Shown: in pieces, positions 6,444 through 14,242 of the stretch
Layout of the letters: the number at the start of each line of letters is the position of its first letter
Position numbering within the stretch: the first letter of the stretch is position 1
Source: Paracoccaceae bacterium
GTDB lineage: Bacteria; Pseudomonadota; Alphaproteobacteria; Rhodobacterales; Rhodobacteraceae
Direction: 5' to 3'
DNA: 14,290 nucleotides
Assembly: GCA_019090405.1 (NCBI GenBank)
Contig: JAHRVZ010000305.1
Location: forward strand, 1 to 14,290
The notes under the pieces: model-generated
Told to the model about the DNA's origin: nothing
Seen by the model: only the letters and a program-made list of their open reading frames with translations
Database searches by the model: none
Translations under genes and position numbers: made by a program

Positions 6444-7748
6444 CTACAGGCCCAAACGGTCGCGCAGCGCGTACCAAGTCATCGCCAGAGCCAGCAAGGG
6501 GGTGCGCAAACCAGAACCTCCTGGAAACGCCGGGGTCGGGACGCGGGACATTGTGTCAAACCCGCTGGTCTGTCCCTGAATGGCCAAAGCCATCAGTTTC
6601 CCGGCATGCGTGGCAGTGCCAACTCCGTGGCCGGAATAGCCAGAAGCAGACAGGATATTGGGCGCAAGTCGGGCGAGATACGGCATGCGGTTCATCGTGA
6701 TTCCCAATGTGCCACCCCAGGCATAGTCAATCCGCACGTCTGCGAGGTGGGGAAAGACCTTGGTCATTGGCTTGCGCACCACACCGGGGATATAGGTTGG
6801 AAAGCGATAGCCATAGCTTTCACCGCCGCCGAACAGCAATCGTTTGTCAGCACTTAGGCGAAAGTAATTCACCACAAATTTGCTGTCGGCTATGGCCACA
6901 TCTTTTGCCAAAACGTGTTTAGCTTCGTCCCCCAACGGTCTGGTTGCAATGATAAAATTGTTGATGGGCATGACGCGCCGCGCGACTTGTCGGTCCAATG
7001 ACCCAAGATAGCCGTTACAGGCCAGAACGACATGATCGGCCCGAACCGTGCCGCCATTTGTATGAACTTGCGTAAGTCGTCCTTTGTCCACAGCCTGAAC
7101 CAATGAGGATTCGTAGATCTTCACGCCTGCTGCAACAGCGGCGCGGGCCAGCCCAAGGGCGTAGTTTAACGGGTGCAGATGTGCTGCGTCCCGGTCCAGA
7201 ATACCACCTTTGTAATCCGGTGATGGGCATATTGCGTGGCAAGCTGCTGCATCCAAAACGTCAATCTTATCATACCCATAGCGGTGGTTCAGGAACTCGG
7301 CATGGTCATGCAACTCGTCAACACCACCGACAGAAGACGCAGTTTCAGCGACACCCGGTTTCAGATCACAATCAATCGAATGACGTGCAATCAGATCCTT
7401 GACCAGCGCCTTGGCGTCTTCGGCCATATCCCATAAAACGTCTGCCTCATCCGTGCCCACCAACTCGCGAAGCCCATCTTGCCCCTTGCGCTGACCGCTG
7501 CCCAATTGCCCGCCATTGCGTCCGGATGCACCAAAGCCGACCCTGTGTGCCTCAACCAGTACCACATTTAGCCCGGCCTCAGCCAGATGAAGCGCGGCCG
7601 AAAGGCCGGTATAGCCGCCTCCGACAACGCAGACATCAGCGCGAACAGAGCCATTCAAGGGTGCAAACCGTTCTTGTGAATTGGCCGTTGCCGCGTACCA
7701 ACTGTCCGGATGTTCACCGGCTTTATCATTAGAATACAATAAGTTCAT
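6444..7748 (-). CDS. puuB: PuuB-like FAD-dependent gamma-glutamyl amine oxidoreductase
   Basis: PuuB oxidises gamma-glutamylputrescine to gamma-glutamyl-aminobutyraldehyde, releasing ammonia and hydrogen peroxide. The 434-residue protein has the DAO-type FAD fold: a GxGxxG dinucleotide motif at residues 43-48 (DVCVVGGGYTGLSAAL) and the RVGFGASGRNGGQ signature at 69-81. A conserved HLHPLN segment and a C-terminal SGYSGHGV cofactor-contact region follow. From memory it aligns with E. coli PuuB end to end, including the start (YAAxAN) and the last residues (FPGG..LR.P....YxLRDRLG), so orthology is likely. It starts 32 bp after the PuuA-like ligase on the same strand. The ribosome binding site is weak, which may imply coupling to the upstream gene. 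The exact amine is not determinable from sequence. Confidence 0.88.
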   Translation of the reverse strand: MNLLYSNDKAGEHPDSWYAATANSQERFAPLNGSVRADVCVVGGGYTGLSAALHLAEAGLNVVLVEAHRVGFGASGRNGGQLGSGQRKGQDGLRELVGTDEADVLWDMAEDAKALVKDLIARHSIDCDLKPGVAETASSVGGVDELHDHAEFLNHRYGYDKIDVLDAAACHAICPSPDYKGGILDRDAAHLHPLNYALGLARAAVAAGVKIYESSLVQAVDKGRLTQVHTNGGTVRADHVVLACNGYLGSLDRQVARRVMPINNFIIATRPLGDEAKHVLAKDVAIADSKFVVNYFRLSADKRLLFGGGESYGYRFPTYIPGVVRKPMTKVFPHLADVRIDYAWGGTLGITMNRMPYLARLAPNILSASGYSGHGVGTATHAGKLMALAIQGQTSGFDTMSRVPTPAFPGGSGLRTPLLALAMTWYALRDRLGL

Positions 7749-7780
7749 GGTCGTTCTTAAACTTTATTCAAAAGGCAATG

Positions 7781-9139
7781 TCAGACGTTCAATAGCAGAT
7801 GTTCACGTTCCCAAGGCGAAATAACCTGCAGGAACTCTTCGTATTCGGCCCGTTTCACAATTGAATACACCCGGCCAAACTCTGGTCCAAGCACTTTATG
7901 CAGCGCGTCTGCCTTGTCAAACCGGTCCAGCGCTTCTCCCAGTACGTTCGGAATTTCAGATTCCCCGTCATAGGCTTCGCCGCGATACTGTTTGTCAGGT
8001 CGCTGCTCTTCTGTCAGGCCCAGATAGCCACAGGCCAGACTGGCCGCGATGCCCAGATAGGGGTTGCAATCCATTCCGGCCAGCCGGTTTTCAATCCGCC
8101 GTGCTTCGGGGCCGGACAGCGGAATGCGAATGCCGGTGGTGCGGTTGTCGCGTCCCCAGCTAAGGTTAATAGGGGCGGCGTGATCTTTCACATAGCGACG
8201 ATAACTGTTCACATAGGGCGCAATCATCGGGATGGCCGAGGGCAGGTGGGTTTGCAATCCGGCAATAAAGTAGAAAAACGCATCGGTTTCCCCACCCTGT
8301 GGCCCCGAGAATATATTCTGACCGGTTTCCATGTCCAGAATAGAATGGTGAATATGCATGGCGCTGCCCGGCTCATCCGCAATGGGTTTGGCCATGAAGG
8401 TGGCAAAACAATCGTGACGCAACGCGGCCTCGCGGATCAGACGTTTGAAATAGAATACCTCATCCGCTAGCTTGATCGGATCGCCATGTTGCAGGTTTAT
8501 CTCAAGCTGCCCGGCACCGCCCTCTTGGGTGATGCCGTCGATTTCAAATCCCTGCGCCTCGGCGAAATCATAGATGTCGTCGATCACCGGGCCAAATTCA
8601 TCCACCGCGGTCATCGAATAGGCCTGACGCGCAGCCGCAGGGCGACCAGAGCGGCCAATCATCGGTTTGATTTCCTGCGCCGGGTCGATGTTGCGCGCCA
8701 CCAGATAGAATTCAAGTTCCGGAGCGACAATTGGTTTCCAGCCTTTGTCGTGGTACAATTTTACCACGCGTTTCAACACGTTACGCGGACTAAACGGAAT
8801 CTCCACGTTATCGCGGTCATAGGCGTCGTGGATCACCTGCAATGTCCAGTCGCCGGTCCATGGGGCTGCGGTGGCTGTCGACATATCGGGGCGCAGGATC
8901 ATATCGCGTTCAATAAATCCTTCGTCGCCGGCCGCTTCGCCCCAGCCCCCGGCGATGGTTTGGTAAAAGATGCTGTCGGGCAGGTGAAACATGTCCTGAC
9001 GGGCAAATTTATTTGCGGGAACAGCTTTGCCACGGGCGATGCCGGGCAAATCTGAAATGATGCATTCGACCTCGTCCAATCGTTTGCCTTCAAGGTAATC
9101 TTGCGCGGCTTGCGGAAGAGTTTTGATCCAGCTGGCCAT
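7781..9139 (-). CDS. puuA: Glutamine-synthetase-family gamma-glutamylpolyamine ligase (PuuA-like)
   Basis: The likely reaction is ATP-dependent joining of glutamate to an amine such as putrescine, the first step of the Puu pathway. The 452-residue protein shows the glutamine synthetase core: ELEF metal ligands (141-144), EGGAGQLEINL (206-216), HIHHS nucleotide-binding motif (262-266), NSYRRY (311-316) and NRTTGIRIP (332-340). The N-terminal DLPGIARGKAVP is typical of the GS-like ligases that act on amines. No adenylylation-loop tyrosine typical of GlnA is apparent. Its ATG overlaps the stop of the amidotransferase gene (TGATG), so translation is probably coupled. The PuuB-like oxidase follows 32 bp later. 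Other GS-family amine ligases (isopropylamide or ethanolamine types) cannot be excluded, but the linked oxidase favours a polyamine role. Confidence 0.85.
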   Translation of the reverse strand: MASWIKTLPQAAQDYLEGKRLDEVECIISDLPGIARGKAVPANKFARQDMFHLPDSIFYQTIAGGWGEAAGDEGFIERDMILRPDMSTATAAPWTGDWTLQVIHDAYDRDNVEIPFSPRNVLKRVVKLYHDKGWKPIVAPELEFYLVARNIDPAQEIKPMIGRSGRPAAARQAYSMTAVDEFGPVIDDIYDFAEAQGFEIDGITQEGGAGQLEINLQHGDPIKLADEVFYFKRLIREAALRHDCFATFMAKPIADEPGSAMHIHHSILDMETGQNIFSGPQGGETDAFFYFIAGLQTHLPSAIPMIAPYVNSYRRYVKDHAAPINLSWGRDNRTTGIRIPLSGPEARRIENRLAGMDCNPYLGIAASLACGYLGLTEEQRPDKQYRGEAYDGESEIPNVLGEALDRFDKADALHKVLGPEFGRVYSIVKRAEYEEFLQVISPWEREHLLLNV

Positions 9140-9822
9140 CAGGCCCTCTCTTTCTTGAAAAACGCAGCGATAAAGGCGGCGATGTCATCGTTGGAATTGG
9201 GTTTGTTCAGGGTTTCGGTGGCCTTTGTCAGCAAATCGGGCGGCACCAGACCGGGACCACGGGTCTTGATCAGCCCATCCAGATATTGGGCGGTGAATTC
9301 GGGATGAGGTTGCAGCGTCCATATGGTGTCACCATAGGCAAGAATGGCGTTTTCGCAAAACGCATTTCTTCCCAACACCTTGGCCCCTTCTGGCAGCTTA
9401 GTGACCTGATCCTGATGCCAGGCATTTACGGTCAGGGTTTTGTCGCCCATGTCATAATCCGTGCGTCCAACGGCCCAGCCCCCGGCGAATTTTTCGACCT
9501 TGCCACCCAAGGCCTGTGCAATGATCTGGTGGCCAAAGCACACCCCGACCATCGGTGCTGCGCTTGCGTGAATGTCGCGGATCAGCGCCTCAAGAGGCGA
9601 AATCCATGGATGGTTTTCGTAGGCACCATACCGCGATCCAGTGATAAGCCAGCCATCGGCGGCAGCCGCATCCGGCGGAAACACCATGTCGACAACGGGC
9701 CAGTTTTCGATCTCAAACCCATGACCGTCCAGAAATTTGCTGAATATCTGATCATAGTCACCATTCTGTCCGACCAGATTGTCCGGAACATGGCCGGTTT
9801 GCAGGATACCGATTTTCATCAT
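9139..9822 (-). CDS. Class I glutamine amidotransferase (GMP-synthase-like GATase1)
   Basis: This 227-residue protein is a stand-alone triad glutamine amidotransferase or gamma-glutamyl hydrolase. The catalytic residues are visible: Cys95 in the elbow GVCFGHQ, and His173 and Glu175 in QPHPEF. It resembles the GMP-synthase-like GATase1 group rather than PuuD, whose family is longer with a different elbow context. In this operon it is nonetheless the best candidate to hydrolyse the gamma-glutamyl bond (for example of gamma-glutamyl-GABA), which is an inference. Two adjacent ATGs (9822 and 9819) are possible starts behind GGTGA; the first is used here. The stop overlaps the ATG of the PuuA-like gene. 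A 14-bp palindrome centred at 9838/9839 lies only 10 bp before the start, 59 bp after the preceding ligase gene. Confidence 0.87.
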   Translation of the reverse strand: MMKIGILQTGHVPDNLVGQNGDYDQIFSKFLDGHGFEIENWPVVDMVFPPDAAAADGWLITGSRYGAYENHPWISPLEALIRDIHASAAPMVGVCFGHQIIAQALGGKVEKFAGGWAVGRTDYDMGDKTLTVNAWHQDQVTKLPEGAKVLGRNAFCENAILAYGDTIWTLQPHPEFTAQYLDGLIKTRGPGLVPPDLLTKATETLNKPNSNDDIAAFIAAFFKKERA

Positions 9823-9831
9823 TCACCATAA

Positions 9832-9845
9832 AATTTGATCAAATT
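9832..9845. promoter_or_regulatory. Palindromic operator candidate before the amidotransferase-puuA-puuB genes
   Basis: AATTTGATCAAATT is a perfect 14-bp palindrome located in the 59-bp gap between the first ligase and the amidotransferase, 10 bp before the latter's ATG. The identical core is part of a 16-bp palindrome upstream of the first ligase, so both are likely sites of one dedicated regulator. The regulator is not encoded in the window. Confidence 0.65.
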
Positions 9846-9852
9846 AAATCTA

Positions 9853-9873
9853 GCCGAGCCAAGGGGGCGAGGC
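9853..9873 (-). terminator. Weak imperfect hairpin after the first ligase gene
   Basis: On the minus strand GCCTCGCC can pair with GGCTCGGC around CCCTT, with a two-base internal loop, followed by TAGATTTAATTT. This could attenuate read-through into the amidotransferase gene. It lacks a clean U tract, so the call is tentative. Confidence 0.25.
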
Positions 9874-9881
9874 AAGGGCCG

Positions 9882-11201
9882 TCAGACAGCTTCGAGATAG
9901 CTAAGCCAGTGGGTTTCGGGGGCAAGAGTGGCAAAGCGGTGCAGTTCTTGTTGTTTGGTCATCACCAGATTGCGGATCAGCAGATCGGGTAGAATGCGGG
10001 CAATCATTGCATCGTTTGCGAACAAATCAATCGCCTGCTTCCAGCTATGCGCAAGTTGCGGAGCGTCTTTGATATCATAGGCATTGCCGGTGATCGGCGC
10101 AGGCGGGGTCATGCTGTCTTTGATCCCGGTGATGGCCGCTCCCAGTATCACCGAAAACATCAGATAGGGGTTCACATCACCACCTGCGACGCGATGTTCG
10201 ATGCGGCGTGCGGCAGTTGGACCACCCGGAATGCGGATGGCAGCGGTGCGGTTTTCATAGGCCCAAACCGCGCCTGTGGGGGCATGGGCACCGGGCACAA
10301 GTCGGGTGTAAGAATTGCCAAAGGGCGCAAATATCAGGGTGCTGGCGGGCATTGCGGCAAGGCAACCGGCCACGGCCTGACGCAGGATGTCGCTACCTTC
10401 GTCAGAGCCATTGTCAAAGACGTTTTTACCGCCCCCATCCAGCACCGAGAAATGCACATGCATGCCGTTTCCAGCGTCATCGGCAAAGGGTTTTGCCATA
10501 AATGTGGCCGCCATACCGTGTTTGCGCGCTAGGCCACGGGTCAGGGTTTTGAACAACCACGCATCATCTGCGGCACGCATAGCGTCCTGATGCAAAAGGG
10601 TCATTTCAAATTGGCCAACCCCGCCTTCACAGGTTGCGGTCTGGGCCGGAATGCCCATGTCAGCGCAGGCTTGGTAAAGGTCACTGAAAAATCCGTCAAA
10701 GGCATCAAGTTCGTCTAGCGCCAAAATGGCCTCGGTGTTCAGGGCACGACCGGTGATTGGGTTATGTGGCGCTGCCGGGGCGTCGCCACTGGCATCTACA
10801 AGAGTGAATTCCATTTCAGTTGCGGCAATGACCTGCCAGCCACGCGCGTCATATCGGTCAAGAATCGCCTGCAAGGCATGGCGCGGATCACCGGCAAACG
10901 GGTTGCCCGTATCGGTGAACATCTGCATCGGGATCAAGGCTGATGCGGTCTTAATCCAGGGCATTGGCACCGGACCGCGACCCGTGGGGCGCAACACGCC
11001 ATCGCTGTCGCCAGAGGCAAAAACCAGAGGGCTGTCGACAATATCTGACCCCCAAAGATCGAGGTTCAATGCAGACAAAGGCAAACGGACCGCGCCTTGG
11101 TCAATCTTGCAGGCATAGTCAACAGGCACGCGTTTGCCGCGCATTTGACCGTTCAGGTCACAGGCTGCAACGCGCAGGGTGGTGAATTGGCTAAGGTCCA
11201 T
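9882..11201 (-). CDS. Second glutamine-synthetase-family amine ligase
   Basis: This is a 439-residue paralogue of the PuuA-like ligase. It has EMEF (129-132), CEGGVGQFEMTL (191-202), the ATP-site MHVHFS (247-252), NSYTRL (296-301) and NRTAAIRIPGG (317-327), so all core glutamine synthetase motifs are kept. It is clearly diverged from its neighbour: the shorter N-terminus begins at the TLRVAACDLNGQMRGKRVP strand, and many active-site flanks differ. That suggests a different amine acceptor or a gamma-glutamyl polyamine role. It is the first gene of the cassette, with a 65-nt leader, a candidate promoter and a 16-bp palindrome overlapping the -10. The ribosome binding site (GGATGG) is distant and weak. 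The family is certain; whether it acts on putrescine, a longer polyamine or another amine is unknown. Confidence 0.85.
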   Translation of the reverse strand: MDLSQFTTLRVAACDLNGQMRGKRVPVDYACKIDQGAVRLPLSALNLDLWGSDIVDSPLVFASGDSDGVLRPTGRGPVPMPWIKTASALIPMQMFTDTGNPFAGDPRHALQAILDRYDARGWQVIAATEMEFTLVDASGDAPAAPHNPITGRALNTEAILALDELDAFDGFFSDLYQACADMGIPAQTATCEGGVGQFEMTLLHQDAMRAADDAWLFKTLTRGLARKHGMAATFMAKPFADDAGNGMHVHFSVLDGGGKNVFDNGSDEGSDILRQAVAGCLAAMPASTLIFAPFGNSYTRLVPGAHAPTGAVWAYENRTAAIRIPGGPTAARRIEHRVAGGDVNPYLMFSVILGAAITGIKDSMTPPAPITGNAYDIKDAPQLAHSWKQAIDLFANDAMIARILPDLLIRNLVMTKQQELHRFATLAPETHWLSYLEAV

Positions 11202-11260
11202 AATCGTATGTCCATCCGGATTTTGGCCAGATTACAACAGACAACAGGTTCCGGCCAGAG

Positions 11261-11276
11261 TAATTTGATCAAATTA
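11261..11276. promoter_or_regulatory. 16-bp palindromic operator candidate before the first ligase gene
   Basis: TAATTTGATCAAATTA is a perfect palindrome 59 bp upstream of the ligase ATG, overlapping the last bases of the putative -10 and the predicted transcription start. Its central 14 bp are identical to the site before the amidotransferase gene. The position is right for a repressor. Confidence 0.7.
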
Positions 11277-11302
11277 TCCGATGGCGCGATATTAGCCATC
11301 AA
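11273..11302 (-). promoter_or_regulatory. Candidate promoter of the amine cassette
   Basis: The minus strand reads TTGATG (plus 11297-11302, 4/6), an 18-bp spacer, then GATAAT (plus 11273-11278, 5/6). The -10 overlaps the outer arm of the 16-bp palindrome. The expected start is near 11266, giving a leader of about 65 nt. Confidence 0.45.
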
Positions 11303-11339
11303 GTGCGTGTAAACCCACGCCCTCGAACGTCGCTTCCGG

Positions 11340-12851
11340 TTAGTCGGCCAGTTTCTTGCTGACCAGTTCATTTACCGCTTTGGGGTTGGCCTTGCCGCCT
11401 GTGGCTTTCATCACCTGACCGACAAACCAGCCCGCAAGTTTCGGATTGGCCTTGGCCTTTTCCACCTGCGCCGGATTTTCCGCGATCACCTTGTCCACTG
11501 CAGCCTCGATTGCACCCGTGTCGGTGACTTGCTTCATGCCGCGCGTTTCAACGATGTCGGCGGGGTCGCCACCTTCGGTATAGACGATTTCAAACAGGTC
11601 TTTGGCGATCTTGCCGGAAATGTCACCCTTGGTAATCAATTCGATGATCCCGCCAAGCTGTTGTGGCGATACCGGGCTGTCGGTGATGTCGTGGTCTTCT
11701 TTTTTCAGACGGCCAAACAATTCATTGATAACCCAGTTGGCAGCCAGCTTTCCGTCACGCCCTTTTGCCACGGCTTCAAAATAGCCCGCCGATTCCAGAT
11801 CAGCCGTCAACACTGACGCATCATAATCTGATAGGCCAAAGTCATTGATAAAACGCGCCTTTTTATCGTCGGGAAGCTCGGGCAGGGATGCTGCGATATC
11901 ATCAACCCAGTCTTGTTCTATCTCTAAAGGCAGCAAATCAGGGTCGGGGAAATACCGGTAATCATGGGCCTCTTCTTTTGAGCGCATAGACCGGGTTTCA
12001 CCTTTGTCCGGATCATAAAGCCGGGTTTCCTGCTCCACCGATCCGCCGCTTTCAAGAATGGCAATCTGGCGACGGGCCTCGACATCAATGGCCTGTTGGA
12101 TGAACCGCATAGAGTTCATGTTCTTGATTTCACAACGGGTTCCCAGATGTGAAAAATCCTGTGTTTCCATATATTTTTCAAACTGGCCGGGCAGGCAAAT
12201 CGACACGTTTACATCGGCACGCAGGTTGCCGTTTTGCATGTTGCCATCGCAGGTTCCCAGATAGCGCAGGATCTGACGCATTTTGGCGACAAAGGCGGCG
12301 GCCTCTTCGGGGCCACGAATGTCGGGGCGCGATACGATTTCCATCAACGCGACACCAGTGCGGTTCAGATCAACAAACGACATTGTCGGGTCCATGTCGT
12401 GGATCGACTTACCGGCGTCCTGTTCCATATGAATGCGTTCGATCCGCACAAGGCGCGCAGTGCCGTCACCCAGTTCGACCAGCACTTGGCCTTCGCCGAC
12501 GATGGGTTCGTAAAGCTGTGAAATCTGATAGCCTTGCGGCAGGTCAGGGTAGAAATAATTCTTTCGGTCAAACGCTGATTTCAGATTGATCTTGGCCTTC
12601 AGGCCCAGACCCGTGCGCACCGCCTGTTCAACACAATATTCGTTTATGACGGGCAACATGCCGGGCATCGCGGCATCCACAAAGGCAACGTTTGAATTGG
12701 GTTCAGCGCCAAATTTGGTCGACGCCCCCGAAAACAGTTTGGCGTTTGAGCTGATCTGAGCATGCACTTCCATGCCGATCACCAGTTCCCAATCATGTTT
12801 GGCACCGGCAATGGTTTTGATCTTTGGCAATTCGTAAGTCAGGTCCAGCAT
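11340..12851 (-). CDS. gatB: Aspartyl/glutamyl-tRNA(Asn/Gln) amidotransferase subunit B
   Basis: GatB is the ATP-dependent kinase/amide-transfer subunit of the GatCAB complex, which converts Glu-tRNA(Gln) and Asp-tRNA(Asn) to the amidated forms in the cytoplasm. The 503-residue length is typical. The N-terminal catalytic domain carries the family signature WELVIGMEVHAQI (21-33), followed by DRKNYFYPDLPQGYQISQ, a CDGNMQNGNLRADVNVS stretch and YRYFPDPDLLPLEI. The C-terminal part is the GatB/YqeY-type helical domain that contacts tRNA, ending in FVGQVMKATGGKANPKAVNELVSKKL. AAGGG about 9 nt upstream supports the start. gatA and gatC are not in the window, so the complex is encoded at separate loci here. 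No oddities were seen; identification is essentially certain. Confidence 0.97.
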   Translation of the reverse strand: MLDLTYELPKIKTIAGAKHDWELVIGMEVHAQISSNAKLFSGASTKFGAEPNSNVAFVDAAMPGMLPVINEYCVEQAVRTGLGLKAKINLKSAFDRKNYFYPDLPQGYQISQLYEPIVGEGQVLVELGDGTARLVRIERIHMEQDAGKSIHDMDPTMSFVDLNRTGVALMEIVSRPDIRGPEEAAAFVAKMRQILRYLGTCDGNMQNGNLRADVNVSICLPGQFEKYMETQDFSHLGTRCEIKNMNSMRFIQQAIDVEARRQIAILESGGSVEQETRLYDPDKGETRSMRSKEEAHDYRYFPDPDLLPLEIEQDWVDDIAASLPELPDDKKARFINDFGLSDYDASVLTADLESAGYFEAVAKGRDGKLAANWVINELFGRLKKEDHDITDSPVSPQQLGGIIELITKGDISGKIAKDLFEIVYTEGGDPADIVETRGMKQVTDTGAIEAAVDKVIAENPAQVEKAKANPKLAGWFVGQVMKATGGKANPKAVNELVSKKLAD

Positions 12852-12887
12852 AGTAAGCGCCCTTTGTCCTTCACACGTGTTCGCTGC

Positions 12888-12916
12888 GTTCTAAGACAGC
12901 GGCGCAAGCGGGGCAA
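12888..12916 (-). promoter_or_regulatory. Candidate gatB promoter
   Basis: The minus strand reads TTGCCC (plus 12911-12916), a 17-bp spacer, then TAGAAC (plus 12888-12893). Each hexamer matches consensus at 4/6 positions. It would give gatB a leader of about 30 nt, separate from the upstream gene. Consensus match only. Confidence 0.3.
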
Positions 12917-12921
12917 GGGTA

Positions 12922-14202
12922 CTATGCAGAATGCAGTTCGGGACCATTTGGAGTGAATGTAACATGCTGACCCCCGATGATTTCATCGCGAAACTGGTCG
13001 GCAATGACATGCATCGCGTCAGCGCGGCCGCGCGCCGCAAACCGTGAAACCGATGTGATCCGGGCATTATTATCAAAACTTTCATCGGCATGGGCCCAGA
13101 TCAGCGGGTGAACTTCGGTCAGGTGATCCCGGATCAGCCAGTTCGCACATTCGATTATTTGCAAGCGCGGATAATCCGCTTCTTGGCTAAGGCCAGCTCT
13201 TTGGCGCAAGGCAATGGTGCAATAAGCGGTCAGAAGATTGACAAATTCCTGTTCAGGTCGCGCCGCCACAATGTCACGCATGCCATCTATGAAAAAGTCG
13301 ACATCGACATGTTCACAAGCAGTTTCATCAAGTGCGATGGCATCGAAATATACCCAAGTATAAGCGCCATTTCCCCAGATATCCTGCGTGCGGGCGGCTG
13401 TGCGACGTGCTTCGAGTTCCAGTTGCTGGTATGATCCAAACCAACGCGGCAACAGGTGGTTCCCCATCGCCCGCATGTGTCGGTGGTTTTGCGGGTGCAG
13501 ATCAATCAACATTTCATATTTTTCGGCAACTTTGCTGCGCGGGTCGCTCTCGGCAGCCAGCAGCGCGCATTGGGCCGCGCCCAACGCCGGGCTGTTCAGT
13601 TCAATGGCGTCAAAAGGTGATAGAATGATAGCAGCCCGGTCCAGATGCGCTGCGAATTTTTTACGATTCTCGGTTGGGACCGATGCCTCATATCCACGTC
13701 CCCGCCAGGCCCAGCCAATGTCGATATGAGCCAGCGCCAGGATCAGTGCAATGGCAGGGTCTTTGGGATATTCACGGCGTACCTGTTCCAGCCCGTTGAT
13801 CCCGTCCAACAAGTAACTGGAATCTGCACTTTTGTCCTCAGACAAAGCATGCTCGACTGACCGAACTACATCGGCACGGGCACCAAAGGCCAATAAATCA
13901 GCGATCGGCATGCCTCCGGATGTGGTTTCACGCGCCTGATCGGCTTTGTGAATTTCTTTGGACAGCTCAATCCACCTGTCTTGGCGCACCAGAAATTGAC
14001 CGCGTTGCTGGATGTCATGCTGGCTGCAGTTTTCAGAATTTGATTCGCAGACGGGAATGCTTAGAAATTCTTCGAGAGAAACCTGAGATTTCGGCAAAGT
14101 TTGATTGGTAATAAACCGCATTTCAGGCGTCTCGGGTTGGCGAAAACGGGCTGCAAGTGCTTTGAAAATAGACGCGATAAGAAATTTAAGACGGTTAATC
14201 AT
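12922..14202 (-). CDS. Uncharacterised helical-repeat-like protein
   Basis: I do not recognise this gene. From the preferred ATG it encodes 426 residues. The N-terminus (MINRLKFLIASIFKALAARF) is a basic, amphipathic helix that could associate with the membrane but is not a convincing signal peptide. The body is Ala/Leu/Glu-rich and looks all-helical, with TPR-like stretches such as YPKDPAIALILALAHIDIGWAWRG and YEMLIDLHPQNHRHMRAMGNHLLP. Trp, His and Asp are frequent, but no catalytic motif is obvious. The start is uncertain: ATGs exist at 14274, 14202 and 14121, none with a strong ribosome binding site. 14202 is chosen because it leaves the palindrome at 14233-14242 upstream. gatB lies 70 bp downstream on the same strand, with no sign of functional linkage. 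Coding status is convincing; function is unknown. Confidence 0.75.
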   Translation of the reverse strand: MINRLKFLIASIFKALAARFRQPETPEMRFITNQTLPKSQVSLEEFLSIPVCESNSENCSQHDIQQRGQFLVRQDRWIELSKEIHKADQARETTSGGMPIADLLAFGARADVVRSVEHALSEDKSADSSYLLDGINGLEQVRREYPKDPAIALILALAHIDIGWAWRGRGYEASVPTENRKKFAAHLDRAAIILSPFDAIELNSPALGAAQCALLAAESDPRSKVAEKYEMLIDLHPQNHRHMRAMGNHLLPRWFGSYQQLELEARRTAARTQDIWGNGAYTWVYFDAIALDETACEHVDVDFFIDGMRDIVAARPEQEFVNLLTAYCTIALRQRAGLSQEADYPRLQIIECANWLIRDHLTEVHPLIWAHADESFDNNARITSVSRFAARGRADAMHVIADQFRDEIIGGQHVTFTPNGPELHSA

Positions 14203-14232
14203 ATTGATGTGTAAAACTCTGCTAAGGCATAT

Positions 14233-14242
14233 TTTGATCAAA
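14233..14242. promoter_or_regulatory. Shorter copy of the amine-cassette palindrome
   Basis: TTTGATCAAA is a 10-bp perfect palindrome identical to the core of the two longer operators, 30 bp before the preferred ATG of the uncharacterised gene. The flanks (AT on the left, GT on the right) do not extend the symmetry, so it may be a weak member of the same regulon or chance. Confidence 0.3.

Noticed and set aside
9832..9845. FNR/FnrL box (TTGAT-N4-ATCAA) at the TTTGATCAAA palindromes
   Set aside because: The half-sites abut as TTGATCAA with no 4-bp spacer, so the FNR geometry is not met at any of the three sites.
6444..11201. N-methylglutamate (methylamine) pathway cassette
   Set aside because: The mgs/mgd-type multi-subunit synthase and dehydrogenase genes are absent, and the oxidase resembles PuuB along its whole length.
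11303..11339. gatB terminator (GCGTG...CACGC hairpin)
   Set aside because: The stem is five pairs and the following sequence is not T-rich.
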